The notes below the pieces were generated by a model. It was not told the DNA's origin, made no database searches, and was given only the letters and a program-made list of their open reading frames with translations. 64,000 nucleotides of DNA, from positions 1,136,653 to 1,200,652 of the forward strand of contig CDRNVI010000012.1 of the NCBI GenBank assembly GCA_977017575.1. The letters run 5' to 3'. The first letter of the stretch is position 1, and each line of letters begins with the position of its first letter. A program made the translations under genes and the position numbers. Positions 11,403-21,524 of this stretch are shown piece after piece. This stretch comes from Paramoeba atlantica (lineage: Eukaryota > Discosea).

Positions 11403-11637
11403 GCATCGGTTCTTACGACCTTTACGAAGTCACGCCGCTTCAGAGATGAAATATTCCTGAACTTCCATGCGTGATACTTCGCCGGTAACAACCGTAAAAG
11501 TAGTGGAAACGGTGTGGTGTGTGTACGTCACGAAAGTAGTACGCTTAGTCTACTCCCGGTACCACGTATGCACATTCCAAATCCCCTTGAGCCCGCTTGG
11601 GCCTTGACGAGGTGAAGAGAAACCATGCATTACACAT
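11403..11637 (-). repeat. Dispersed repeat family A, copy 1 (degenerate)
   Basis: About 235 bases closely match 30635-30874 and, in part, 30173-30357. Read on the minus strand the better copies encode a peptide containing WYREYAKRTAFVAYARHTV and a basic RLRKGRKNR end. In this copy the frame carries a stop near that end. The family is unclassified; it looks like a fragment of a larger transposon protein. Confidence 0.7.
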
Positions 11638-11945
11638 ATTTTTTTATATCATGATTTTTCAGAGACGCTCTATACGTCCACTGGGTCGTTCTGCGAACTT
11701 TTCTAAATCTCTTTCTAAGATGTTTCTACACATTTTTTAGGTATCAAACATGTTTTTAGACCAAAATACAAATTTGTAGATAAACAACAAAAACTTAAAA
11801 CAAAATAGAAATTTGATAAAACCATGCTACTTGATTTGTCATGTCAGAAGGTCCTTTTTATCTTTACACCTCTGCTTTATTTTTAAATAATTAAAAAGAT
11901 CTTTACTCTCCCTTGTTTGTCGAATTATTCGGACTTACATTTTTA

Positions 11946-13940
11946 ATGGGAAACTCGGCGTGTGCCTCTAGAATGGGTATCAACTATCTCCTAGTGTTAA
12001 TCTTCCAGGGTTGCTTGACTCCAATTTGCTACACTTCTGAAAACAGCGATAATGGCTTTGTCAAGAAAGTTGAAATGACAGCGAAAGCTCAAGGGGTGAA
12101 ATTTGGCTCGGTCAGCTCACGAAGGCCTGCTGGCGCAACTTCTTCTCTTGACCTCTTACAAGCTGATAGGCAAAATCAGTTGCAGGATCCAGTTGCAGTA
12201 TCCGCTTCCGCACTTATTTCCATGAGAAGTAACTCCCGCACCGAACTTCCGCCTCCAACAGTGATGGGAACTCTCATACAGTACATTAAAAACCCTCACG
12301 CAAGTTGGCTCAGTGCTCAAAGTCCCTGTCATGCTTACGGAGTTTCTTGTGACAAGGAGCATAACGTCATAGAGATTTCTTGGTCAAGTCTTAAACTTCA
12401 CGGTAATCTGACGCTCAGCGCTTTACCGCGTACGCTACACCGTCTGAGTGTGTCTCAAAACCGTTTACGTGGCTCGTTGCAGCTTTCCACTCTACCTCCG
12501 AAATTGCGGTCTTTAGATTTGAGTAATAATATATTTTCTGGAAACGTAGCAATTGATGACACAGATGAAAACGAAAGTAGCGAGGATAGCCAAGAGACGG
12601 GAGACGCTTTAATGTGGCTTCCCCATGGTCTACGTGTTTTAGATTTAAGCCATAACGAATTCATTGGGCATTTTTCATTCTCCGCGCTTGCATCAGTGGG
12701 AATTCTGTTTCTAGATATTAGTCACAACAAGTTTGAGGGGGTTGCGGAATTGGCTCAACTCTGGAAGGATATGTATTACCTGCGGATTAGTCATAACTCC
12801 TTTTCCTCTTTACGTCTCGGAAACATTCCAGCCAGTTTGCACACATTTGAAGCCAGTCATAACCGCATTCAAGGAGCAGTTGACTTTGCAGCTCTCAATC
12901 CGAACCTCAGCACACTGGATCTATCGTGCAACATGCTCACCGAATCGCTTGATCTTTCAGCTCTTCCGCGTGGGTTGCGAAACCTTTCTCTCAGCAATAA
13001 CACATTTGTGGGACCTATACTCTTGCAACATCTTCCCCCACAGCTACGAATTCTGCAGCTTGACAACAACGCTCTGTGGGGAGCCGTCGATTTCAGTCAC
13101 TTGCCTTCTACGCTCGATCATTTGGACTTGTCGAACAATAAGTTGGACGGAAAGCTTTCGTTGACTTCACTTCCTACGCCATTGCTTCGTCTAGACGTTT
13201 CACAAAATGCTTTTTCAGGTGGCATCGACTTACGTGACTTGCCGCCTCAGCTACGCGAGTTAGATTTGTCCCGCAATCGCCTTGAAGGGTCGTTGGGGAA
13301 TTCTCTACGCGAACTTCCTGCCACACTCTCTGTGTTAAATCTCTCACAAAATGCACTTCACGGTGTTCTCGATGTTTGTGCACTTCCCCTTCATCTCCTG
13401 GAATTAGATGTCTCGGGGAACAACTTTGATGGCGAGATTTCTCTTGGGGCTCTGCCCTCAGCGCTGCGTTTGCTTGACATGAGCGGAAATGCCTTCTTCG
13501 GCAAGCTTCGTCTGGAGAATCTACCCCCGCACCTGGGGTATTGCTCCTTTACCTCTAACCATTTTTCCGGTCTTGTCACTCTACAGGGGTTGCCTGCTTC
13601 TCTCTTTCACCTTGATCTCAGCCACAACAATTTTGAAGGAAATCTGGAGGACCTTGCACTCAGCCCCACGCTGGACACTTTGCTACTCGCACACAACGGA
13701 TTTAATGGAGTGCTAGACTGTCGGATAGTTCCTCCTTCTCTCACAGTACTTGACCTCTCGCACAATAGTATCGCGGCTGTCAATCACGAGGATGCGCTCT
13801 CGCAGGAGATGGAATTTTTAGATCTCAGTGGGAATCGACTTCAGGGAGAAGCTGATCTAGATCACTTCCCACCACGATTGTTTTTTGACCTTAGCGAAAA
13901 TCGAGATCTGCGTTGTGTTTCGGAAGTCACTTCGTATTAG
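11946..13940 (+). CDS. LRR family protein with signal-peptide-like N-terminus
   Basis: 664 residues from the first in-frame ATG. Residues 1-40 start MGNSACAS and contain the hydrophobic stretch INYLLVLIFQGCL, readable either as an N-myristoylation start or, from the internal Met at residue 10, as a signal peptide. A cap follows with W...PC..YGVSC, analogous to the LRRNT caps of plant receptors and Leishmania PSA/GP46 proteins. Then come more than twenty LRRs of 23 residues ('LP..L..LDLS.N.F.G.ID'), interrupted around residue 205-222 by an acidic insert rich in Asp/Glu. No C-terminal membrane helix or GPI signal is evident. Function unknown; a secreted or surface binding protein is plausible. 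Confidence 0.85.
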   Translation: MGNSACASRMGINYLLVLIFQGCLTPICYTSENSDNGFVKKVEMTAKAQGVKFGSVSSRRPAGATSSLDLLQADRQNQLQDPVAVSASALISMRSNSRTELPPPTVMGTLIQYIKNPHASWLSAQSPCHAYGVSCDKEHNVIEISWSSLKLHGNLTLSALPRTLHRLSVSQNRLRGSLQLSTLPPKLRSLDLSNNIFSGNVAIDDTDENESSEDSQETGDALMWLPHGLRVLDLSHNEFIGHFSFSALASVGILFLDISHNKFEGVAELAQLWKDMYYLRISHNSFSSLRLGNIPASLHTFEASHNRIQGAVDFAALNPNLSTLDLSCNMLTESLDLSALPRGLRNLSLSNNTFVGPILLQHLPPQLRILQLDNNALWGAVDFSHLPSTLDHLDLSNNKLDGKLSLTSLPTPLLRLDVSQNAFSGGIDLRDLPPQLRELDLSRNRLEGSLGNSLRELPATLSVLNLSQNALHGVLDVCALPLHLLELDVSGNNFDGEISLGALPSALRLLDMSGNAFFGKLRLENLPPHLGYCSFTSNHFSGLVTLQGLPASLFHLDLSHNNFEGNLEDLALSPTLDTLLLAHNGFNGVLDCRIVPPSLTVLDLSHNSIAAVNHEDALSQEMEFLDLSGNRLQGEADLDHFPPRLFFDLSENRDLRCVSEVTSY

Positions 13941-14458
13941 TGAGCATAATTTTAGAAAGTGTAGATGAATTTATTTAGAAGATGAAGAATAGAAACTGAA
14001 AATAGAATTCAAATTCTAGAGACATAAAATACATGTATGTGCATAGGTTAACTATAGTTGGAAACGCTCATGTACAACGTTTAGATCGTAGAGTGACCAA
14101 TAAATTTTATCTCTTCTTCGTACAAAATTGGTTTGGGCTAAGGCATGAGTCGCTATTCCATTTCTATACTTGACCCACTAACCCTATTTTTATGGCGCAG
14201 AAACGAATTTTCTAGAATGCCGTTTTGTCGCTTAAAATGTATAAAGTCTTTACCTTCTTCACTAAAGATTTTAAAATTAGTAGATTGTTTGCAGTATGAT
14301 CTGTATTAAAGTGTTATCAATTTCACCAGTAGCGAACTGCAAACTCCATTCTTCAGATTATTACGTGGAAATGGTAAAATACTGGAAATTAAGAATTAGG
14401 GATTTTTATCCATATTGAATAGAAGTATCAGACCTAGAAACTTAGCAATTATTGGTCA
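13941..14458. other. Intergenic region
   Basis: AT-rich, about 520 bases; I see no gene, RNA or repeat. Confidence 0.55.
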
Positions 14459-15523
14459 ATGGAAGAAGAGTATGAAGTTCAGATTAACGCGGAAGACGTT
14501 GAAGATAATAAAAAAGATTGCAAAAGTGAAAAAGGGGATCTTTCTTCCGAGGAAGAAGATGCTTTGCGTTCTCTGCTTAAAGAGGCTATTAATGACGACC
14601 GCATAAACATTGATATTCCTCCAATGCGCCTATTTTATTTTCATGTTCTTTCAAAAAGTCTGACACAACTTGACTGCACGGATGTTATATCACTCTCCGT
14701 GCGACGCAATTTACTTCACCAACTTAGCCCGTTTCCTTTTAACATTAAAAGAACGCTTACCGAACTTGACCTCTTTGATAACAAATTGTTGCACTTGGGG
14801 CACATAAATCACATGCCTCATTTGCAAAAACTAGACTTGAGTTACAATCAGATTACGTCGATTCCCTCGGATGCTCTTCAGGATCTGCCTTCACTTCAAG
14901 AACTCTATCTCATCGAGAATCAAATTTCTAACACAGAAGGCTTAGTTCATCTTTCCCGTCTGCGTCTGCTTGAGCTTGGTGGAAATCGTCTTCGTCACAT
15001 TCCACACGAAATCAGCTCGCTGCATGATCTTGAAGAACTGCATCTTGGAAAAAATAAAATACACACGATTGAAGGCTTGGAGGATGCAACACGTCTGCGC
15101 GTGTTGTCGCTTCCAGCTAATCGGATCAAACATGTTGGTGAGGGATTGCGACAAAATCTCTCCCTACGAGAGATTTATCTTTCGGAAAATTGTATCGCAC
15201 ACATTGAGGGCTGTGATCACCTTCCTTTTCTAAGGCTCGTAGACTACTCACGGAATCCTATAGAATCCTTGAACGGAGTAGAAGGCCTATCGAGGGACAC
15301 GATGGAGGAATTCTGGCTCAGTGAAGGCAAACTTGAGCTGTGGGACGAACTTCGAAAGTTATCTTCTCACGAGAAACTCCACACAGTGTACTTTCTGGGA
15401 AATCCGTTAGAACGAAATGACGTTCGATACCGTGCTAAAGTGACGCATTTGCTTCCCCAGCTTCGGTTTGTGGACTCTTGGCCTATTGCTTCTCGGGCCA
15501 CAGGGGGTTCTGTGTATAAATAG
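14459..15523 (+). CDS. SDS22: SDS22-like LRR protein, protein phosphatase 1 regulatory subunit
   Basis: 354 residues. After an acidic N-terminus (about 1-60) there are roughly ten LRRs of the 22-residue SDS22 type ('L..L.eL.L..N.I..IEGL'), closing with a cap that contains NPLERNDVRYRAKVTHLLPQLRFVD, whose shape 'L..YR..v...lP.L..lD' is the LRRcap of SDS22/PPP1R7. In other eukaryotes SDS22 binds and stabilises PP1 catalytic subunits. This repeat differs from the 23-residue 'LP' repeat of the neighbouring LRR family, so it is a conserved housekeeping gene rather than a member of that family. Alternative: another SDS22-class protein such as an axonemal LRR factor. Confidence 0.72.
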   Translation: MEEEYEVQINAEDVEDNKKDCKSEKGDLSSEEEDALRSLLKEAINDDRINIDIPPMRLFYFHVLSKSLTQLDCTDVISLSVRRNLLHQLSPFPFNIKRTLTELDLFDNKLLHLGHINHMPHLQKLDLSYNQITSIPSDALQDLPSLQELYLIENQISNTEGLVHLSRLRLLELGGNRLRHIPHEISSLHDLEELHLGKNKIHTIEGLEDATRLRVLSLPANRIKHVGEGLRQNLSLREIYLSENCIAHIEGCDHLPFLRLVDYSRNPIESLNGVEGLSRDTMEEFWLSEGKLELWDELRKLSSHEKLHTVYFLGNPLERNDVRYRAKVTHLLPQLRFVDSWPIASRATGGSVYK

Positions 15524-15819
15524 ATGACTTTACAACCTTGGATAAATTGCACTCCTTGGGCTCATGGATGTCTTCATGTTTTTTGTCCTCGTAGTGTACA
15601 TACATACCCACATACTGTATCTGTTTTTCGATCTCAAATGATGCATTTTTTCTCTTTCTTAATTTTCTTCATCTAATGAGTCGATAGGGAAAAGAGAATA
15701 CAGAAAAGAAGGAGATCACATTTCTTTAGTTACCTGTAAAATGCAAAGCGGTGTGTAAAGAATTTCTGAAAGATTACTTGTGTAATAATTTACGATAGAT
15801 TTGTTTACATTGGGATTAT

Positions 15820-16251
15820 ATGGATCGTCTTTATGACATTCAAGATAGCACGAAAATGGGATTTGCGTTTCTTGTTTGCGGTGCAGCGTTCACTTTCTTG
15901 GGTATTGTGCTTTTCTTTGATGGTACACTGATGACAATGGGAAGCTTGATTTCACTTGTAGGCATCGTACTCGTCATCGGGACGCGTAGGTTTCTTTCTT
16001 ATTTTAGTGATCATACCAAGTGGCGGGGAGGGGGGCTCTATCTTTTTGGTGTGTTTTGTGTACTTCGGGGTCACGCCTTTGTTGGTGTTTTGCTGCAGTG
16101 GTTCGGGGTACTCAATCTTTTTGGAAATCTTTTTCCTTTTTTGTTTACCGTGCTTCAAGGAGTACCTTATGTAAGCACAGTTTTGCGCCAACCTACAGTC
16201 GAGGAATATATTGGCCATAGGCTATGTGGAGTACGTCGCAGTAATGTGTAG
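15820..16251 (+). CDS. GOT1: GOT1-family Golgi transport membrane protein
   Basis: 143 residues, almost entirely four hydrophobic helices (about 14-32, 36-56, 68-90, 94-118). The pattern matches Got1: an N-terminal 'D..K.G' segment, GIVLFFDGTLMTMGSLISLVG equivalent to the family 'lffDr.LL.lGNil.l.Gl', then the GGGLYLFGVFCVLRG segment and a 'LF..lfPf' helix end. Got1 acts in vesicle traffic between the ER and Golgi. Length is exactly that of the family (about 140). The start is the first ATG and lies just before the conserved region. Confidence 0.85.
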   Translation: MDRLYDIQDSTKMGFAFLVCGAAFTFLGIVLFFDGTLMTMGSLISLVGIVLVIGTRRFLSYFSDHTKWRGGGLYLFGVFCVLRGHAFVGVLLQWFGVLNLFGNLFPFLFTVLQGVPYVSTVLRQPTVEEYIGHRLCGVRRSNV

Positions 16252-16757
16252 CTTGGTGTCATTTCGTTGTCATGATTATTCATTTCACACTGCACTTTTG
16301 GCTTCTTTTGACTACTACCTGTAGCGTTCGGTAACGCATGTCTATGACTGGACAAACCGTTGATTGTTGTGATCTCATAGTTATTCCTTGTTATCCCTGC
16401 ATGACGTGTGTCTTGCCCCAATGAGAAAAAAGGAGACGTCCGTTGGAGTGTCCAAAATTTGTCAGCTGAACACACCAAAGTATTGTTTGATTCTCCCGGA
16501 AATTCAAATCCACACGTGATCCTTGAATCCCCTCGCACCTTAAGTGCTCTTTAATGTGCTTCTCGAAGCAGATCCCCGTAGCTAGCTTGCGAAAGATGTG
16601 CTTTTTACTTTTTCGTTACAACGTAAATAACACGTACCTTTGAAGAAGTGTGTCCCAACTCGAGTACACGATAATGTAAGAAATTCTTTGTTAGCATTAT
16701 TTGAAATAAGTGTCTACCTTTAGTTACATTTCTTTGTTTTCTTTATTTTCTGCGGTC
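16252..16757. other. Intergenic region
   Basis: About 500 bases without a supportable gene or RNA. A pyrimidine-rich stretch after the AG at 16722-16723 leads to the next ATG. Confidence 0.5.
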
Positions 16758-19700
16758 ATGTGGCGTATCTCAACTCGGCGTATTCTTTCGACAGACCCCC
16801 TCACCGTTCTCATGCGATGGTGTGGATCTTCTACAACAACGGAAACGCTGACTGGCCCACTTACAGCGAAAATAAGCAAATCTTCACGAAGTACATTACC
16901 AGCGCTTTCAATTGATGAAGTAGCCAAAGCGCTTACCTCACTTCGTCGTGAGCATCAACACACGCTTTCGGCAAAGCAAAAATCCGATACGCGTAAAAAA
17001 GCTTTGAAACTCCTTCCTCGGGGCAAGACTGACCACTCAGAAGTGACTTCAAAAGCGACATGGATTTGGCTTAACAACGGTGTTTACTTTCACGCTCGTC
17101 ACGAATCCATCGAACCTTACATAACGTGGGCTCTTGAGTGTCCCGACAAGATTGATAAAGAACATTTTCCGGCTATCTTAAATTCTCTTTCGCATATTTT
17201 CCGTCCCGTACAATCCACAGGTCAGCCTCCTGTTATCGGAATCTCTGAATCTCTTAAAGAAAAGGCACGTCAGGTATTTGAGGGAGACTTTCTTTCCGTT
17301 GCGCTTAAACTCACTCAGTCTGGTCCTATGAAGGGTGTTGACGCTATTCTTCTTGTCTCGGCTTTCTCGCGCATGAGTGTACTGGAAGACACATTGTACG
17401 AAAACCTCGCAAAGTTGCTTCAACCGGAGTTGCCCAAGCTCAAGTTCGGAGAGCTTGCCAACGTCGCCTCTAGTCTGGCCCGTGTCAGTGTTTTCCCGGA
17501 AGAATTCTTTGAAAAAATGCTTCCCCGAGCAAAAGCTACCGTTGCAGTGGGTAGTCCGAAGGAGATCTCAACTTTGGGAAACGCAATTCTCCGCTCGGGA
17601 GCGGAGGACAAGGATTTTTTTAATCTCGCAGCCGTTGCTATGACTGGACGCGTCCGTCGTTGTAAATCATATGAGCTTGCAGGGCTGATTAACACTTTTG
17701 CAAAGGCCGGAGTGGTGCACGAGGAGACGTCGAGGAGTCTCGTGGAATTTGCATCCATTGTTGGAGTGATACATTTCACACGCACCGAGATTTGTTTTGT
17801 TTTGCCCGCTATATTGAAATTACCAGCAAAATCTGCAACGCTTTTTGAAGTACTTGCGCCACGTGTGGTCAAAGAATTAATTCCTACATTAAAGGCATCG
17901 GAGGTCCAGGCTCTTTTCTGTGCATACGCTAAAAGCGAGAGTCGAAAAACCGGAGAAGTCATTCGAGCTTTACTATCGAAAATCGAAGAATTCAATGATG
18001 AATACGGTTCTCAAGAGGCATTGACACTTTTAGACGCTTTGACGAGACTTCCTTGGGTACTGTCACGTGCAGAACTTAACTCCTTGTACAAGTCCTTTGA
18101 GTTCCGAGCCATGTCTCGTCTCCTTGAGGGTGGAGTCACCGAAGTTGTTTCTTTTGTTTCTATCTTGTCCCGGGACTCTGAATCATTCGCAATCATGCCA
18201 AACATAGTAAAAACGTGTCGTGAGCAGTTAAAGCAAAATCTCTCATCTATTTCCGTTCAAGAACTTTCTGTTCTTACGAACGCTCTGAGTCGAGATTGCT
18301 GTAAATTTCTTCTCAACGAAGAGATATCCGCCTCTTTGATGGAACAATGTCAACGTTTGCTTCCAGAATGCAAAGCTATTGATATTGCTGCTCTTTTGTC
18401 TTTTCTGACCAGCGCTAATGCCCAAGGTGGGGAAGCCTTTAGTCGAGAGGCACTGAAAGCTGTGTCATCCGCTATTCCCCATATGGGAACTACGGAGCTC
18501 TCCACTACGGCAAATAGTATCTCCCGTATTTCGATACCCGAAGCTTGTGACGTGGAACTGTGGAAGAGAATCGAGGACCACGCATGTAAACTAAAAGGAA
18601 AGCTTACGGCTACACAAATTGGTGGTCTCATGTCTGCGTTTGTTCGAGTGCAAATCACTCCGAAGCGATTTTTTAGCGAAATAGTAGACCCACTGGTCAC
18701 GAGACACGCCATGAGTTTAAGTGCACATGAGCTTTGTGAAATTCTTGGAGCCTACGCAAAACGCAATTTTGAAGAGGATACCGTTTTTGCGTCCTTAGCG
18801 GATCGTGTCTGCCAAGTGGCTCCTCAGTGCACCACACATGAGCTCTCCACGATACTCCACAGCTTTGCGAAGTTTGGCATTCGGAACGAGACTGTGTTTT
18901 ACGACTTCCTACCCCACGTACTGCGGCACGCACCAAAAATGAAGTCTGCGGAACTCTCTACCGTCATTGTCGCATATGCTCGAATTGGAGTGTGGAATTT
19001 ACGTGTGTTTACAGCCCTAAGCGAGCGAATGAAGGAAATCCTTGAGGAGTGCAGCACGCAGGACATTGCCAGCGTTCTCAACGCCTTCGCCAACATGGAT
19101 ATGAAGGACGAGGCGTTCTTTCGGGCATGCGGCGATCGTGTGGTGCAGCTCTCGACTCAGTGTACTCCACGTGAGATGGTGAGTATTCTCCATGCCTTTC
19201 ACGAGGTCGATTTCGAACATGATGCACTGTTGAATGAGTTTCTCACCCGGCTCTCTGCGGAGAACGTGGCACAAAGCCTCTCCATCGGGGACTGCATCTT
19301 CATAGCGACCAGCATGCCACGGATTCGTCGCAACGTGGACGAACGCCTGGCGACTATTTACGACGCCCTCGCACGACGTTTCACCCGAGAGGCCTCACTC
19401 CTTCTCCCCACCGCCCTGGCCAGTATCCTCCACGCATTCTACCGCAAACGGATCACCGTCCCCTCCGCCGGAGCCATGTTCGAAGCCCTCACCCTCCGTG
19501 CCGCCGCGGACGTCGAGAACTACCAAATCCGCAACCTTGCCATTCTCCTCGGGGCCGTCACCAAAAGCGAGAACGCGTCTCACGTCCCCCTTGCGGCCTT
19601 TGTCCCTCGTCTGCTCCAACTCATCCCCCAGTGCAACGCGCATAACCTTATGACCGTCTCCACCGCGTTCGCGTCGGAATCCGAATCCCTCATCCGTTCC

Positions 19701-20504
19701 CGAGCCGATACCCCAGACCACAGGGAGGAGAATCCGCATCGTTGCTCTCCTGGAACGGCCACAAATGAAGGCGAGGGGTGGGGAGAAGGAGATGGAGGAG
19801 CTGGTGGTGTTGGCGTAGAGAGCCACGAGGACGTCCCCTCCCCCCTCGACCCCGAGTCCTCCGAACAGGTCCTCGACGCCCTCCTGGCCCGCACCCTCCA
19901 CCTCCTCCCCTCCCTACGCTCCTACGAGCTCGCCTGGACCCTACGCAACCTCACCCTGCTCTCCGCCGCCTCCGGGTCCCTCGAGACCGACCGCGACACG
20001 CTGCTCCGGGTCCTCGACAAGGTCAAGGCGCTCCACCCCCACCTCGGGGGCCGGGACTGCGGGAATCTGCTGCGGGTGTGCGCGCTGCTCGGGGTGGACC
20101 CCGGGGAGGAGGTGGTGGAGCTGGTGGTGGGGCGCGCGGTGGTGACCCTGACCCAGACCCCGCCGCGGGGGGTCGCGGAGACCCTGGACGCGCTGCGGGT
20201 GATGGGGAAGGTGGTGCCGGAGTACTTGGGGCGGGTGGTGGGGGAGTACCGGCGCACGAGGGGGTTTGAGGGGCAGAGGGGGGAGGTGAGGAGGGTGGTG
20301 GAGGAGGCGCTGGGGTATTTTGGGGTGGACTTGGGGGTGGGGGGGAAGGGGGGGGAAAAGGGAGAAGGGGAAAAGGGAGAGGAGGAAAAGGGAGAGAAAA
20401 GGGGGGGGGAGGGGATAGGGGGAGGAGGGGGAATTTTCACATCCATGGAGAGTGGGAAGGAGGATAGTGTGGTGGATAAGGTTGCAGAAAGGGTTGTGGA
20501 GTGA
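16758..20504 (+). CDS. Giant mitochondrial helical-repeat protein (OPR/RAP-family-like repeats)
   Basis: 1248 residues from the ATG that opens a presequence-like N-terminus (MWRISTRRILSTDPLTVLMRW: basic, no acidic residue before the first Asp). The body is a chain of repeats of about 35-38 residues, 'EL..ll.afa+...........l......' as in ELSTILHSFAKFGI, ELSTVIVAYARIGV, DIASVLNAFANMDM and EMVSILHAFHEVDF. These resemble the octatrico/heptatricopeptide repeats found next to RAP domains in organelle RNA-binding proteins; I cannot find a RAP domain at the end. From about 19700 the protein has low-complexity inserts and ends in a Gly/Glu/Lys-rich tail encoded by pure purine DNA. Likely a mitochondrial RNA-processing or mitoribosome assembly factor; exact role unknown. 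Confidence 0.6.
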   Translation: MWRISTRRILSTDPLTVLMRWCGSSTTTETLTGPLTAKISKSSRSTLPALSIDEVAKALTSLRREHQHTLSAKQKSDTRKKALKLLPRGKTDHSEVTSKATWIWLNNGVYFHARHESIEPYITWALECPDKIDKEHFPAILNSLSHIFRPVQSTGQPPVIGISESLKEKARQVFEGDFLSVALKLTQSGPMKGVDAILLVSAFSRMSVLEDTLYENLAKLLQPELPKLKFGELANVASSLARVSVFPEEFFEKMLPRAKATVAVGSPKEISTLGNAILRSGAEDKDFFNLAAVAMTGRVRRCKSYELAGLINTFAKAGVVHEETSRSLVEFASIVGVIHFTRTEICFVLPAILKLPAKSATLFEVLAPRVVKELIPTLKASEVQALFCAYAKSESRKTGEVIRALLSKIEEFNDEYGSQEALTLLDALTRLPWVLSRAELNSLYKSFEFRAMSRLLEGGVTEVVSFVSILSRDSESFAIMPNIVKTCREQLKQNLSSISVQELSVLTNALSRDCCKFLLNEEISASLMEQCQRLLPECKAIDIAALLSFLTSANAQGGEAFSREALKAVSSAIPHMGTTELSTTANSISRISIPEACDVELWKRIEDHACKLKGKLTATQIGGLMSAFVRVQITPKRFFSEIVDPLVTRHAMSLSAHELCEILGAYAKRNFEEDTVFASLADRVCQVAPQCTTHELSTILHSFAKFGIRNETVFYDFLPHVLRHAPKMKSAELSTVIVAYARIGVWNLRVFTALSERMKEILEECSTQDIASVLNAFANMDMKDEAFFRACGDRVVQLSTQCTPREMVSILHAFHEVDFEHDALLNEFLTRLSAENVAQSLSIGDCIFIATSMPRIRRNVDERLATIYDALARRFTREASLLLPTALASILHAFYRKRITVPSAGAMFEALTLRAAADVENYQIRNLAILLGAVTKSENASHVPLAAFVPRLLQLIPQCNAHNLMTVSTAFASESESLIRSRADTPDHREENPHRCSPGTATNEGEGWGEGDGGAGGVGVESHEDVPSPLDPESSEQVLDALLARTLHLLPSLRSYELAWTLRNLTLLSAASGSLETDRDTLLRVLDKVKALHPHLGGRDCGNLLRVCALLGVDPGEEVVELVVGRAVVTLTQTPPRGVAETLDALRVMGKVVPEYLGRVVGEYRRTRGFEGQRGEVRRVVEEALGYFGVDLGVGGKGGEKGEGEKGEEEKGEKRGGEGIGGGGGIFTSMESGKEDSVVDKVAERVVE
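20339..20415 (+). repeat. 77-nt pure purine tract inside coding sequence
   Basis: Only G and A occur on the + strand across 77 bases, dominated by G runs with GGGAGAA-like units. It codes for the Gly/Glu/Lys tail of the helical-repeat protein. Such tracts can form triplex or G-quadruplex structures. Confidence 0.9.
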
Positions 20505-20717
20505 ATAGATAAGAGTCGGTATGAGAAAAATAGGAATTAGGTAACCCATCACATTATACTATGTATGTAGTCTTGTGGTTGTTTTGCTATAACTGCGTTA
20601 GTTTCACCCTCTTACGCTTGCCCTTATCGCACTATTGTGCTTTTGTAAAGTTTTGGCGAAACAACTTAAACGGCTATGATCTGTTACTTTATTTCAGAAT
20701 CTCTTGAATCAGTTTAG

Positions 20718-20796
20718 AATCACCCTTTTTTTCTTCTCACTCTTTCACGTTTTCTCCTTTCTCACTTTTTCTTTCTTTTTTAAAACAACCAATTCT
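20718..20796 (+). promoter_or_regulatory. AG-free pyrimidine-rich leader of the ABT1/ESF2 gene
   Basis: After AG at 20716-20717 the next 79 bases are T/C-dominated with no AG before the ATG at 20797. The upstream frame translates to a phenylalanine-rich stretch that is not expected in ESF2 proteins, which supports the downstream ATG. Confidence 0.5.
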
Positions 20797-21438
20797 ATGG
20801 ATCCTTCTCACCGGGGATTACTCTACTTCAGTGCCATACCCGCAGGCGTCACCCCACATGCTCTTGAATTGTTTCTCAACACGGAGTTCGGTGAGGTCGG
20901 GCGGCTCCGCCTTACCCCTGCCAACGAGGGCTCCCACACCCGGCGCAGTGCTCGGCAGCGTTCCTACAAACTCTACACTGAGGGCTATGTGGAGTTTATG
21001 GAAAAGGCCGACGCCCGGGACACCGCGCACCGACTAAACATGCAGCCCTGCACCTTTCTGGGCCGGCGCAATCCGAGTTATGGGCACCTGTGGAATGTGC
21101 GCTACCTTCCCGGGATGCGTTGGGAGCATCTTGTGGAGCAAAGGGAGGAGGAACGCCAACGCAGGCAGCGTGCCTCTCGACAAGAGAAGGCGCGACTCCA
21201 GAATTTAAACACACAATACTTTAAACAGGTGATGGAGGCAATGGGGGAGCAAACCCCTTGTTTGGCGAATACTGAGGAAACTTCGACGACGACGGGCGAA
21301 AGGAAAGGTAAGGGCGATTCAGCGGAGGTGAAATGTAGGAAACGAAAAAAGGTAAGGAAAGGAGTCGAAGACATAAATGAGCTCGCCGCTTTTAAGAATA
21401 AGACACCACAAAGAGTATTTCAGGACAATTACCTCTAG
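20797..21438 (+). CDS. ESF2: ABT1/ESF2-like nucleolar RNA-binding protein
   Basis: 213 residues. The order of elements is that of ABT1/Esf2: an RRM beginning GLLYFSAIPAGVTPHAL, a GEVGRLRLTP strand with a basic hydrophilic insert, a 'Y.eGYVEF..K.dA......LN' segment, then a 'W.VRYLPGMRWEHL' block followed by a long basic helix (EEERQRRQRASRQEKARLQ). Esf2 in yeast is part of the small-subunit processome and stimulates the helicase Dbp8 during 18S rRNA maturation. The start at 20797 lies just before the RRM; an in-frame extension upstream is only pyrimidine-derived Phe/Leu/Ser. Length is slightly shorter than yeast Esf2 (316). Confidence 0.82.
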   Translation: MDPSHRGLLYFSAIPAGVTPHALELFLNTEFGEVGRLRLTPANEGSHTRRSARQRSYKLYTEGYVEFMEKADARDTAHRLNMQPCTFLGRRNPSYGHLWNVRYLPGMRWEHLVEQREEERQRRQRASRQEKARLQNLNTQYFKQVMEAMGEQTPCLANTEETSTTTGERKGKGDSAEVKCRKRKKVRKGVEDINELAAFKNKTPQRVFQDNYL

Positions 21439-21524
21439 AGTCGGGATTTTGCCGTAATCCTCCTGATAGTAGGTTCAGTAGAATCTAAATATCATATTCT
21501 TGCGTTAAGAGAATACGTTAATAA

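Larger units (their letters stand above)
10287..11945. other. Gene-free repeat region before an LRR gene
   Basis: About 1.65 kb with no supportable gene. It holds a pair of direct repeats (10376-10403 and 10962-10989), a foldback (10962-11027), short repeats of 'GGTTGTGCC' around 10610-10700, and one degenerate copy of a dispersed repeat (11403-11637). No tRNA, rRNA or spliced-leader gene was recognised. Confidence 0.6.
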
